From: JAGXQV01 sp964527565
GTDB lineage: Bacteria; Pseudomonadota; Gammaproteobacteria; Burkholderiales; Sulfuricellaceae
Direction: 5' to 3'
Assembly: GCA_964527565.1 (NCBI GenBank)
Contig: CAZGOY010000030.1
Span: 1 to 42,134 of the forward strand
DNA: 42,134 bases
Positions 34,126 through 42,117 of the stretch are shown here, one piece after another. Below the pieces are notes generated by a model that was not told the DNA's origin, made no database searches, and saw only the letters and a program-made list of their open reading frames with translations. The number at the start of each line of letters is the position of its first letter. The first letter of the stretch is position 1. The position numbers were made by a program, and so were the translations under genes.

Positions 34126-36681
34126 ATGAATACGACCCAACGACTTGAAAAGCATACGCCGATGATGCAGCAATATCTGCGCATCAAGGCGGAACATCCG
34201 GACATGCTGCTGTTTTACCGCATGGGGGATTTCTATGAGCTGTTCTTTGAAGATGCCGAAAAGGCGGCGTCGTTGCTTGATATTACCCTGACCACGCGCG
34301 GTGCTACCGCCGGGCAGCCAATCAAGATGGCGGGGGTGCCCTATCATGCGGTAGAGCAATATCTGGCGAGGCTGGTGAAACTGGGTGTGGCGGTGGCCAT
34401 TTGTGAACAGATCGGCGATCCGGCGACCTCGAAAGGCCCGGTGGAGCGCCGGGTGACGCGCATCGTTACGCCCGGCACGCTGACCGATGCGGCCTTGCTC
34501 GACGAACGCCGCGACCATCTCTTGATGGCAGCGGCGCCACACAAGGACACGGTCGGTTTGGCCTGGCTCAATCTGGCCAGCGGGCGTTTTACCTTGAGTG
34601 AGATTCCTGCCGGGCAGTTTCCGGCGGCATTGGAGCGCTTGAAGCCTTCGGAACTTCTGCTGCCGGAAGGGGGGGCACCTTCTTTTCTGTCTGCGCTGAA
34701 ATGCGCTCAGAAGCCGCTTCCGCACTGGCAATTCGATCTGGATACCTGTACGCAAATCCTGTGTCGCCAGTTTTCCACCCTCGACCTCAACGGGTTCGGC
34801 TGCGCCGGGATGCATGCCGCCATCCAGGCCGCCGGTGCGCTGCTGGCCTACGCCCGCAGCACGCAATGCGGCGCGCTGCCCCACATCACCGGCATGCAGG
34901 TAGAGCATGAAGGCAGCTACGTGCGTCTCGATGCCGCCGCCCGCCGCAATCTGGAAATCAGCGAAACGCTACGCGGCGAGGCCGCGCCGACCTTGCTGTC
35001 GCTGTTCGATACCTGCGCATGCAGCATGGGCAGCCGCCTGCTACGCCACTGGTTGCATCACCCGCTACGAGACCGTGACACCTTGCGCGCCCGTCTCGAT
35101 GCCATCGCAGCGCTCAAGGAAAGCGCCACGGACGTTCATGACAGCCTGCGCCGCATGGCGGACGTGGAGCGCATTACGGCGCGCATCGCCCTGAAATCCG
35201 CGCGCCCGCGCGACCTGTCCGGACTGCGCGACAGTTTGGCACTGCTTCCCGGATTGCAAGCCGGCATCCTGCCGCTTGATAGCACGCGCTTGAAGCAGAT
35301 AAGCACCGCCTTGCAAGCACCGGACGAATTACCAGCGATGCTGCAAAATGCGCTAAAGGCCGAGCCCGCTTCGGTGCTGCGTGACGGCGGTGTCATCGCC
35401 GACGGTTTCGATGTGGAATTGGATGAATTGCGCGCCATTCAGAATAACTGCGGTGAGTTCCTGGTGGCGCTGGAAGGACGTGAGCGCAGCCGTACCGGAA
35501 TTCCCGGCCTGAAGGTCGAATACAACCGCGTGCATGGTTTTTACATCGAGGTAACGCATGCGCAGTCCGGCAAAGTGCCGGATGATTACCGTCGCCGCCA
35601 GACGTTGAAAAATGCAGAACGCTATATCACCCCGGAACTCAAGGCATTCGAAGACAAGGCCTTGTCCGCCGCCGACCGCGCTCTGGCACGTGAAAAGCTG
35701 CTTTACGAGGGACTGCTGGAATCGCTTCAGGCCCATATTCCGGCGCTTCAGGCGATTGCCGTTGCGGTGGCTGAGTGTGACGTGCTGGCGACGCTGGCGG
35801 AGCGATCTCTGGCTTTGGGGCTGGTCCCCCCTGAATTTACCGATGAGCACGGTGTGCATATCGAGGGTGGACGGCACCCGGTGGTGGAAAAACAGACCGA
35901 CCATTTCATCGCCAACGATGCACAGCTTTCTCGTACCCGGCAATTGCTGCTCATCACCGGCCCCAACATGGGCGGGAAATCCACCTATATGCGCCAGACC
36001 GCGCTGATCGTGCTGCTTGCTCATTGCGGCAGTTTCGTGCCGGCAAACCGTGCGCGTATTGGCCCCATCGACCAGATTTTCACCCGCATCGGCGCATCGG
36101 ATGATCTGGCGGGCGGACGTTCGACCTTCATGGTGGAAATGACGGAGGCGGCCAGCATTCTTCATAATGCCACCGAGAACAGCCTGGTACTGCTCGACGA
36201 AATCGGACGCGGTACGTCAACTTTCGACGGCTTGGCGCTGGCTTGGGCTATTGCGCGCCAGCTTATCGAAAAAAATCGCAGTTACACGCTGTTTGCCACC
36301 CATTATTTCGAACTGACCCGTCTGGCCCAGGACTTCCGCCAGGTCGTCAACGTCCATCTGGATGCCGTCGAACATCGCGATCATATTGTTTTTCTGCATA
36401 GCGTCGAGGCAGGCCCCGCCAGCCAGAGTTACGGTCTGCAGGTAGCACAATTGGCCGGAGTGCCCGGCAGTGTCATCCAGGCGGCGCGTAAACACCTGGT
36501 GCAACTGGAGCAGCAAGGCGCTGTCAACCGGGTGCAGGGTGATCTTTTCAGTTCTGGGGTGGAACCGGCACTGAACATTCCGTCCCCCGTGGAGGAAGCG
36601 CTGGCGGCGGCAGATCCTGATAATCTGACCCCTAGGGCCGCGCTGGAACTGCTCTATCACCTGAAAAAACTGTTGCCATGA
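34126..36681 (+). CDS. mutS: DNA mismatch repair protein MutS
   Basis: This 851-residue MutS has the mismatch-binding domain motif FYRMGDFYELFFEDA (Phe-x-Glu, about residues 30-44). It also has the connector and clamp domains and the ABC-type ATPase with Walker A GPNMGGKSTYMRQ, Walker B LVLLDEIGRGTSTFDG and the FATHYFELT switch. The length is normal. It recognises mismatches and recruits MutL. No MutL is nearby. Confidence 0.98.
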   Translation: MNTTQRLEKHTPMMQQYLRIKAEHPDMLLFYRMGDFYELFFEDAEKAASLLDITLTTRGATAGQPIKMAGVPYHAVEQYLARLVKLGVAVAICEQIGDPATSKGPVERRVTRIVTPGTLTDAALLDERRDHLLMAAAPHKDTVGLAWLNLASGRFTLSEIPAGQFPAALERLKPSELLLPEGGAPSFLSALKCAQKPLPHWQFDLDTCTQILCRQFSTLDLNGFGCAGMHAAIQAAGALLAYARSTQCGALPHITGMQVEHEGSYVRLDAAARRNLEISETLRGEAAPTLLSLFDTCACSMGSRLLRHWLHHPLRDRDTLRARLDAIAALKESATDVHDSLRRMADVERITARIALKSARPRDLSGLRDSLALLPGLQAGILPLDSTRLKQISTALQAPDELPAMLQNALKAEPASVLRDGGVIADGFDVELDELRAIQNNCGEFLVALEGRERSRTGIPGLKVEYNRVHGFYIEVTHAQSGKVPDDYRRRQTLKNAERYITPELKAFEDKALSAADRALAREKLLYEGLLESLQAHIPALQAIAVAVAECDVLATLAERSLALGLVPPEFTDEHGVHIEGGRHPVVEKQTDHFIANDAQLSRTRQLLLITGPNMGGKSTYMRQTALIVLLAHCGSFVPANRARIGPIDQIFTRIGASDDLAGGRSTFMVEMTEAASILHNATENSLVLLDEIGRGTSTFDGLALAWAIARQLIEKNRSYTLFATHYFELTRLAQDFRQVVNVHLDAVEHRDHIVFLHSVEAGPASQSYGLQVAQLAGVPGSVIQAARKHLVQLEQQGAVNRVQGDLFSSGVEPALNIPSPVEEALAAADPDNLTPRAALELLYHLKKLLP

Positions 36682-36853
36682 AACCCATGAAACCTCAGTG
36701 AGATTCACGCTTTGAACAGAAAAATATGCGCCTAAGCTACTGGAAATATTTCATAAGCATGCTAAAATTCGCGGGTCGGTTGAATTGCGTCAAACCCGAT
36801 AGCCGATTTCCGCTTGGTTTTTGTCAAAATTTATTGTAAAGGGAATACACAAG

Positions 36854-37129
36854 ATGAAACATTCGCTCCTGCTCGCCGCCCTGTTGGCCGTTTCTTTGTC
36901 CGCCTGCGGCAAAAAAGAAGAAGCAGCACCTGCTCCTGCTCCCGCACCCGCTCCTGTTGCTGCACCGGCTGACGCTGCACCGGCACCTGCCGCTGCACCG
37001 GCTGACGCTGCTGCACCTGCTGCTGCACCGGCTGACGCTGCGGCACCTGCCGCTGCACCGGCTGACGCTGCTGCGCCTGCTGCTGCACCGGCTGACGCTG
37101 CTGCACCTGCTGCTGCTCCGGCGAAGTAA
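36854..37129 (+). CDS. Small Ala/Pro-rich lipoprotein
   Basis: This 91-residue protein has a lipoprotein signal (MKHSLLLAALLAVSLSAC, lipobox LSAC), then KKEE and a low-complexity tail of about four copies of the ten-residue unit ADAAAPAAAP (30-bp DNA repeats). The ATG at 36854 is preferred over the one at 36821 because it follows an AAAGGGA ribosome binding site and starts the signal peptide. It is probably anchored in a membrane with an extended tail. The function is unknown, and the tail length may vary between strains. Confidence 0.75.
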   Translation: MKHSLLLAALLAVSLSACGKKEEAAPAPAPAPAPVAAPADAAPAPAAAPADAAAPAAAPADAAAPAAAPADAAAPAAAPADAAAPAAAPAK

Positions 37130-37144
37130 TTTCAGTCCGGCAAT

Positions 37145-37178
37145 AAAAAAGCCGACCTTCGGGTCGGCTTTTTTTTCT
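37145..37178 (+). terminator. Rho-independent terminator
   Basis: An AAGCCGACC-TTCG-GGTCGGCTT hairpin has an A-run before and a T-run of eight after, so it should work in both directions. It lies directly after the Ala/Pro-rich lipoprotein gene. Confidence 0.92.
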
Positions 37179-37279
37179 CTCGACAAAATAGTGGTACTAT
37201 CGCGCACGCCAGTGCTCGGTTGGTAGTGCTGCGGTGCCTTTCTGACATTGGCCGCCCGGCATCAAAAAGGATATGAATT

Positions 37280-37366
37280 GCCCGGATGGTGAAACAGGTA
37301 GACACAAGGGACTTAAAATCCCTCGGCCTTACGGCTGTACCGGTTCGATTCCGGTTCCGGGCACCA
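37280..37366 (+). tRNA. tRNA-Leu (anticodon UAA)
   Basis: This 87-nt tRNA has acceptor arms GCCCGGA/TCCGGGC, anticodon loop CTTAAAA (anticodon TAA), a long variable arm, T-loop GGTTCGATTCC and an encoded CCA at 37364-37366. An integrase gene ends 50 bp downstream, so the 3' end is the likely attachment site of the prophage. Confidence 0.95.
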
Positions 37367-37415
37367 ATAAAACAAAGGGTTATAAGAAATTTCATCTTCT
37401 GCCATTTTCGGCCTG

Positions 37416-38441
37416 TCAACCAACTGTCAACGCCGCAGAAGAACCTAGCCTAGCCAACGGATTCAACGTCTTCGCCTCCTGCAAATGGTCCGGTGCCAGA
37501 TGCGCATACCGCATCGTCATAGTCAGCGAACTATGCCCCAGCAACTTTTGCAGCACCAGAATATTCCCCCCATTCATCATAAAGTGAGAAGCAAAGGAAT
37601 GACGTAGAACGTGCGTCAACTGCCCACGAGGAAGAACCAAGCCCGACCTATCCACCGCATCCCTGAAAGCCTCGTATGACGGCTTAAACAGCCTCCCAAG
37701 CGTAGACCGCCCAGCCACCTCCACCAACTCCGCGAAAAGCGCATCAGAAATCGGCACGGACCGATTCTTCCCCGACTTCGTCCCGGAGAAATGCAGCATC
37801 CCATCTCGCACTTGAGAAACTTTCAATCCCTCCGCCTCAGACCAACGCGCCCCCGTAGCCAGGCACACCTTCGTAACCAACAACGCATCAACAGCCCGAG
37901 CCCCCACAAGCGCCCCCAACAAAGCATCAATCTGATGCAAAGACAGATACGACAACTCCCGTTCCGCAATCTTAAACTGACGAACGGAAGCCAAAGGATT
38001 GGCCCCCGTCCACAAACCTAACCGCCGCAACTCATTGAACACAGACCGCAGATAAGCATGTTCCCGATTCAACGTATTAGCCGAAATACCCTCAGACAAC
38101 CTTCTGGACCGATATTCAGCGAACATATCAGCGGAAAAAGAATCCACCACCGGATTACCCAGCGCAGCACAGAGATTATTCAAACGGCTAAACGTATTTG
38201 ACGCCCGCAGATTTATCCCATGATGTGAATGCCACAGATCAACCAGATCGGACAACCTGCGCAGATCACGACGAACAGGCGCCCACTCCGGAGCCTGAGC
38301 CACCTTCGTTTTAATCCAAGCCTCGAAAGCCAGCGCCTCCGCCTTGGTAGGCAACGTCTTCCGAAACCGCCGCCCACCCCGCCCCCCCGGCTGCACGTCA
38401 ACGACCCAGCCGGAGCCGGAAGTGGATTTCTTGATAGTCAT
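37416..38441 (-). CDS. Phage tyrosine recombinase / integrase
   Basis: This 341-residue tyrosine recombinase has an N-terminal arm-binding domain (WVVDVQPGGRGGRRFRKTL), a core-binding domain and a catalytic domain. Visible active-site residues are Arg in CLATGARWSEAEGL, His-x-x-Arg in LTHVLRHSFASH, His in LLGHSSLTMTMRYAHL and Tyr in RYAHL. It reads toward tRNA-Leu and its start overlaps the stop of the small membrane gene upstream as ATGA. It should catalyse integration and excision at the tRNA 3' end. Confidence 0.93.
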   Translation of the reverse strand: MTIKKSTSGSGWVVDVQPGGRGGRRFRKTLPTKAEALAFEAWIKTKVAQAPEWAPVRRDLRRLSDLVDLWHSHHGINLRASNTFSRLNNLCAALGNPVVDSFSADMFAEYRSRRLSEGISANTLNREHAYLRSVFNELRRLGLWTGANPLASVRQFKIAERELSYLSLHQIDALLGALVGARAVDALLVTKVCLATGARWSEAEGLKVSQVRDGMLHFSGTKSGKNRSVPISDALFAELVEVAGRSTLGRLFKPSYEAFRDAVDRSGLVLPRGQLTHVLRHSFASHFMMNGGNILVLQKLLGHSSLTMTMRYAHLAPDHLQEAKTLNPLARLGSSAALTVG

Positions 38442-38656
38442 TCAAAAGTTACGGGAAGGAAATTCAAGAGCAACACCGCGAAGATAATCAAAAGCAGAAT
38501 GCCGGTCAGGTCAGATTTGCGGACGCCCCTGATTAATTTTAGATGGCTGGTTTTAGTGGGCTTTGGGGGTAGAGATTCATGCTTGACCGGCAAATGTCTA
38601 AACTCCTTGGGATTGTAAATACTATCTTTCCATGAGTTTCCGCGCTTTGTTTTCAT
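38438..38656 (-). CDS. Small prophage membrane protein
   Basis: This 72-residue protein is basic at the N-terminus with one C-terminal hydrophobic segment (LTGILLLIIFAVLLLNFL). A 4-bp ATGA overlap with the integrase start supports it as a real, coupled gene. The family is not recognised. Confidence 0.6.
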   Translation of the reverse strand: MKTKRGNSWKDSIYNPKEFRHLPVKHESLPPKPTKTSHLKLIRGVRKSDLTGILLLIIFAVLLLNFLPVTFE

Positions 38657-38674
38657 ATTGCCGCCTTTCGTCAG

Positions 38675-38956
38675 CTATCTTCTGTCCTGTTCCCATCTTT
38701 CGATAGCTGCAAGGATAAGTTCCTGCTCTGTCTTACCTGTACTTTTCCGGCGTTCGTATTCAATCAAACGTTTGGCTTTTGCGTGATCTCCTAATGTTTT
38801 GGACAGAAGTCGCCCGTAAGGGTCTTGTTCTTTCTGAGTGGGTGGAATGCCGGGTTTATCTTTGGACTTCTTGGGCTTGTCTATGAACATTCTTGCCAGC
38901 ACAAAAGCAACGGACGTAACGATGCCCATGAGGGTGGCAATTTCTTCAATGCTCAT
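38675..38956 (-). CDS. Small prophage protein with one TM
   Basis: This 93-residue protein has an N-terminal hydrophobic segment (IATLMGIVTSVAFVLARMFI), a Lys/Pro linker and a charged helical C-terminus (HAKAKRLIEYERRKSTGKTE). It lies between the secreted protein at 38963 and the small membrane gene at 38438, all in one direction. The function is unknown. Confidence 0.65.
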   Translation of the reverse strand: MSIEEIATLMGIVTSVAFVLARMFIDKPKKSKDKPGIPPTQKEQDPYGRLLSKTLGDHAKAKRLIEYERRKSTGKTEQELILAAIERWEQDRR

Positions 38957-38962
38957 CTTTTT

Positions 38963-39337
38963 TCACCAGACACGCATGCAACGAATGTTAAGGTCGATTA
39001 TCTGCCGGATCGAATTTGTTCCTTGTGCGGTGCCTGCAAGAATGCCATCCGTACCAAGGGTTAGAGTAATTGGAAGCGCCATTTTTGTTGAACCGGAGAA
39101 AGTGTTCCCCTGGATTGTTCCGATACCAAACTTGAAATAATCGGTGTCGTTTGATTCACTCAACACTGCGAAAAGTGTTGTCCCATCCGTTTTTGAATGA
39201 AATGACAGGTAATTCTGATAAATCGAACTGCCTGTTGTCGGTCTTAGCTGGCAACTCCAAACCCCATCCATGGCACTTGCTGCCCAAGTTGTATTCGCCA
39301 TCAACAATGAAATTAGAGCGATAGTGATTTTCTTCAT
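38963..39337 (-). CDS. Secreted prophage-encoded hypothetical protein
   Basis: This 124-residue protein has a clear signal peptide (MKKITIALISLLMANTTWAA). The mature part is beta-rich, with two cysteines (WSCQL and IRCMRVW) that could form a disulfide. The ATG at 39335-39337 is chosen for its strong GGGGGAAAGAGG-type ribosome binding site and signal peptide. It may be a lysogenic conversion factor. No family is recognised. Confidence 0.7.
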   Translation of the reverse strand: MKKITIALISLLMANTTWAASAMDGVWSCQLRPTTGSSIYQNYLSFHSKTDGTTLFAVLSESNDTDYFKFGIGTIQGNTFSGSTKMALPITLTLGTDGILAGTAQGTNSIRQIIDLNIRCMRVW

Positions 39338-39383
39338 GCCTCTTTCCCCCAGTTGAACCATCGTTTCAAAACGGTTGCCGCGA

Positions 39384-39662
39384 TTACCCGGCCTTCCCCA
39401 CCCTCTTTAAGTCCTCTCTGATTCTTTCGAGTATCGGGCTAGTGTGCCCATGCGCTTCATCTGTTTGGCCGGTGACAAGCCAATAAGCAAATTCTGGCCA
39501 TCTTTTCGCGATGGCCTCGATGTGTTCGTGGTTGGCTTTCTGTTTCCCTTCCACAATGTTTTGCCAAGTTTTTGCCTTCACACCAGTGGCTTCCTCGAAA
39601 CCTTTGAATTTCCTGTGTGTGTCGGATACGTGGTTAATTAGCTCAGCTATTCTTTCTCTCAT
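39384..39662 (-). CDS. Phage repressor-like HTH protein
   Basis: This 92-residue protein has a helix-turn-helix-like N-terminal region: FKGFEEATGVKAKTWQNIVEGKQKANHEHIEAIAKRWPEFAYWLVTG. This is typical of small CI/Cro-like phage regulators in which WPEFAYWLVTG follows the HTH. It is divergent from the HTH gene at 39775 with a short shared region. It is likely the lysogeny regulator. Confidence 0.75.
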   Translation of the reverse strand: MRERIAELINHVSDTHRKFKGFEEATGVKAKTWQNIVEGKQKANHEHIEAIAKRWPEFAYWLVTGQTDEAHGHTSPILERIREDLKRVGKAG

Positions 39663-39774
39663 TGCCTAAATAATATCTTGACGGTTGCCGTTCCATTGAC
39701 CTATTATTTAGGTAATGGCATTTTTAATATCTCATAGTCGCGTAAAGGCGCGCAATGAAGGGGTAACGAGGATT
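39663..39774. promoter_or_regulatory. Divergent promoter region of the prophage control genes
   Basis: This 112-bp region between the repressor and the rightward HTH gene is AT-rich (CCTAAATAATATCTTGACGG; CCTATTTATTTAGG-like half sites CCTAAATAAT and ATTATTTAGG at 39664-39673 and 39703-39713). The inverted half sites look like operators. A TTGACG-like -35 lies between them. Confidence 0.45.
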
Positions 39775-39981
39775 ATGGAGCTTCAAACTGACCTCAGTCA
39801 ATTCCCGAATGTACCGGTGATGACCCGCGAAAGATTCGCGGAATTATCGGGAGTTGAAATCGGTGTTCTTCAAGGCTGGATCACTAAGGGCTACATGCCT
39901 GTTATCGAGTTTGGCCGGTATCGCCTGGTCAATCTGGCCCTGCTAACCAAGTACGCGCTTGAAAAAGAGTTTTCTTTGTAA
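39775..39981 (+). CDS. Small HTH / excisionase-like protein
   Basis: This roughly 68-residue protein contains MTRERFAELSGVEIGVLQGWITKGYMPVIEFGRYRLVNLA, the winged-helix pattern of excisionase/MerR-like regulators used by filamentous prophages. I choose the ATG at 39775 with GAGG just upstream; an in-frame start at 39715 would place 20 extra residues over the operator region. It is likely the first rightward gene of the replication operon. Confidence 0.7.
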   Translation: MELQTDLSQFPNVPVMTRERFAELSGVEIGVLQGWITKGYMPVIEFGRYRLVNLALLTKYALEKEFSL

Positions 39982-40004
39982 CCACGTTTTCAATGGGGGT
40001 TGAA

Positions 40005-40553
40005 ATGTCCGTACCGATTGGCCTACTGGTTTACGTCTCGCACCTCGATGTAGAAAAAAGCGTCTGCATCGAATGTCCCGGCCTTCACCTAATGCAGGAT
40101 GGAAACGCCGAGTGCACCGCCTTTAATTCTGCATCTGAATTCAAGACCTCCGGCCTACCCGGCGAATGCGTCCGTACCTCAATCGCCTTCGACGAAAATT
40201 ACGAACCCCTCCCGGCGTCCCCCCAGGCGCCCGCCCTCCCTTCGTTTCCTGCCGTAGTGAATACCTCTACGTCTTGTCACGAAGGGCAGGGCACCTCTAA
40301 AACTGGCTGGTGGAACCCTAATCCGGCTTTTGGTACTAGTCGTTGGCACTACATCGGCGCCAACGGCAGATCGCTATGTGGCAGATGGCAGTATTTCGCA
40401 GGCGAGCTGGAACAGGGGCAGGACGATTCCCCCGACCACTGCAAGTCATGCCGCAAGGCGCTGGCTGCTTCTGCCCTCCCTTATGCTCGGGTTTATGTAA
40501 AAGGCAAACATCTTAACGTTACCCGTAACGAATACTCAAAGGGTCGCATCTAA
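40005..40553 (+). CDS. Prophage protein with Cys/His metal-site-like motif
   Basis: This roughly 182-residue protein has an N-terminal cysteine cluster (CIECPGL, later C and C). Its C-terminal region reads WHYIGANGRSLCGRWQYF then DHCKSCRKAL, i.e. H-x8-C ... H-C-x2-C, a plausible zinc site. The ATG at 40005 follows a GGGGG ribosome binding site; the one at 39993 does not. Its stop overlaps the next start (TAATG). Function unknown. Confidence 0.65.
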   Translation: MSVPIGLLVYVSHLDVEKSVCIECPGLHLMQDGNAECTAFNSASEFKTSGLPGECVRTSIAFDENYEPLPASPQAPALPSFPAVVNTSTSCHEGQGTSKTGWWNPNPAFGTSRWHYIGANGRSLCGRWQYFAGELEQGQDDSPDHCKSCRKALAASALPYARVYVKGKHLNVTRNEYSKGRI

Positions 40554-40732
40554 TGGCCTCCCTGAAAAAGCGCAATTACAAGCTGACTCCATCCGAAATG
40601 GATGAAGTCATTCTTCAAAGCCGCTACATCCCTCCTGCTCTTGAAGCTGCTCCTGTTGAAGTCGCCACCGGGCGGACGGAGCGGAGCGAAGCGAGCACCG
40701 CCCGCACCGGGGGCGATGCCCCCCCCAGCTAA
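40553..40732 (+). CDS. Short prophage protein upstream of Rep
   Basis: This 59-residue product begins MASLKKRNYKLTPSEMDEVI, with its ATG inside the upstream TAATG overlap. Its second half is low complexity (ATGRTERSEASTARTGGDAPPS) because the DNA there forms hairpins. Stop at 40730-40732, 14 bp before rep. Translation of this gene would run through the hairpins that cover the rep ribosome binding site. Confidence 0.6.
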   Translation: MASLKKRNYKLTPSEMDEVILQSRYIPPALEAAPVEVATGRTERSEASTARTGGDAPPS

Positions 40733-40741
40733 CAGGGGGGG
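40670..40741 (+). promoter_or_regulatory. Hairpins over the rep ribosome binding site
   Basis: Three stems are possible. GGGCGG (40670-40675) pairs with CCGCCC (40698-40703). GGGGGC-GAT-GCCCCC (40709-40723) forms a tight hairpin. A C-run (40719-40726) can instead pair with the G-run at 40735-40741, which is the likely Shine-Dalgarno of rep (ATG 40747). The last two are mutually exclusive, so they could act as a switch. Confidence 0.5.
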
Positions 40742-40746
40742 AAAGT

Positions 40747-41799
40747 ATGGATACAGAGGATTCCGTGAAGATCGTTTTAACGGATTCCGGAAAAATCAAG
40801 CTGATACCCAAGCGCCGGGGATGGGGTGGAAAAAGTGCATTTCCTGACTGGATTAACTTCACCTTTCACGAAACCACCATATCTCGTTTTGCCGGAACCA
40901 TGGTCAGCGATGAGGAATTCATCCTTGCCTATTCCGAAAAACTGGAACGCATCTTCGGTTACGGCATTACCTCCGCGAACCCTACAGGCCGTCACTTCTA
41001 CCAGAAATCCTTCACCCTCGGCGATGGATTCGGTCTCGCCTGCATCGGTGGACAGCGCAACACCATCCTGACTTCCATCAGTGGTGAAGGTCTAGCAGCT
41101 GCCCTGCCCGGCTGGGAAAAGCGTCTCCACGACTTCTTAACTGAAGTTGCCATCCTCCCCAAGATAACCCGCATTGACGTAGCCCATGACGATTATGACG
41201 GAAAAGAATACAGCGTTGACCGTGCCAAAGCTGAATATGAAACCGGGTCTTTTACTTGCGGTGGCCGCCTCCCCGACTGCGAGCAACGCGGTAACTGGTA
41301 CAAGCCAAACGGCAAAGGCCGAACCTTCTACGTTGGTCATCGCGCTAATGGCAAATATGCCCGCATTTACGAAAAAGGCAAACAGCTAGGCGATTCCGAA
41401 TCCCCTTGGGTACGCATCGAAGTGGAATTCAAGTCCGTTGATCGCGTTATTCCCTTTGACATATTGCTCAACCCCGGCGAATACCTCGCCGCCGCATACC
41501 CCGCATTCGGCTGGATCAACGAAGAACAGCAGGTCATTCGCACCATCCAGAAAACCCTGGAAATTAGTTACGACTCCATGTGCGACTGGCTCATACGTCA
41601 GTGCGGATCGGCGCTCGCGGTCGTCGCTGAAATCGAAGGTGGCGCAGATAAGGCCATGCAGAAAGTCGGCATATTCAAAAAAATCCCGGCGCGCCTGCGC
41701 GTGCCCAGCCACGAAAACAGCCCCATGCCGCTACACAAGCGGATTCTCGAAAAAATCAAACTATCGGAAGAAGCTATTTTCGATAGTGCATTTGCATAA
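40747..41799 (+). CDS. Filamentous phage replication initiation protein (RstA/Rep family)
   Basis: This 350-residue protein fits the inovirus replication initiation factor family. WINFTFHE and the metal/tyrosine-type segments ITRIDVAHDDYDG (acidic cluster) and YVGHRANGKYARIYEKGKQLG, then WVRIEVEFKS, are characteristic. It is expected to nick the replicative form and initiate rolling-circle replication. ATG at 40747 after a G-rich ribosome binding site. Confidence 0.85.
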   Translation: MDTEDSVKIVLTDSGKIKLIPKRRGWGGKSAFPDWINFTFHETTISRFAGTMVSDEEFILAYSEKLERIFGYGITSANPTGRHFYQKSFTLGDGFGLACIGGQRNTILTSISGEGLAAALPGWEKRLHDFLTEVAILPKITRIDVAHDDYDGKEYSVDRAKAEYETGSFTCGGRLPDCEQRGNWYKPNGKGRTFYVGHRANGKYARIYEKGKQLGDSESPWVRIEVEFKSVDRVIPFDILLNPGEYLAAAYPAFGWINEEQQVIRTIQKTLEISYDSMCDWLIRQCGSALAVVAEIEGGADKAMQKVGIFKKIPARLRVPSHENSPMPLHKRILEKIKLSEEAIFDSAFA

Positions 41800-41866
41800 G
41801 GTACGCCACCCAGAACGCCGGAACTGGGGCTATTGGCAATAACCCGGCTTTTGAAAGGAAAGAATC

Positions 41867-42100
41867 ATGCAATTCACCACCACCGTCGAAGTCGCCGGCA
41901 TGAAAATGTTCAACGATACCGTTGAAGGCAAAGCCTACAACAACACCAAGCTATTCCTCAAAACCGATCTGGATGCTTCCAACGGCACCGCCCTAGGCTT
42001 CGCTACGCAGGAATACGCCTTTGGCGACTCCAGCGAATTCCAGAAGCTGAAACACCTTCCTTTTCCGTTCATGGCCGAAGTGTATAGTGGACCCCAATAA
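41867..42100 (+). CDS. Small ssDNA-binding-type prophage protein
   Basis: This 77-residue protein follows Rep and has an AAAGGAAAG ribosome binding site. Size, position and beta-rich character (TVEVAGMKMFNDTVEGKAYNN) match the small DNA-binding proteins (gpV/RstB-like) that coat filamentous phage ssDNA. No diagnostic motif is visible, so the call rests on position and size. Confidence 0.6.
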   Translation: MQFTTTVEVAGMKMFNDTVEGKAYNNTKLFLKTDLDASNGTALGFATQEYAFGDSSEFQKLKHLPFPFMAEVYSGPQ

Positions 42101-42117
42101 CCGGACAGAGAATTAAG

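Noticed and set aside
37132..37419. Antisense open frame covering the terminator and tRNA-Leu
   Set aside because: It lies over a clear tRNA and a terminator and has no family resemblance.
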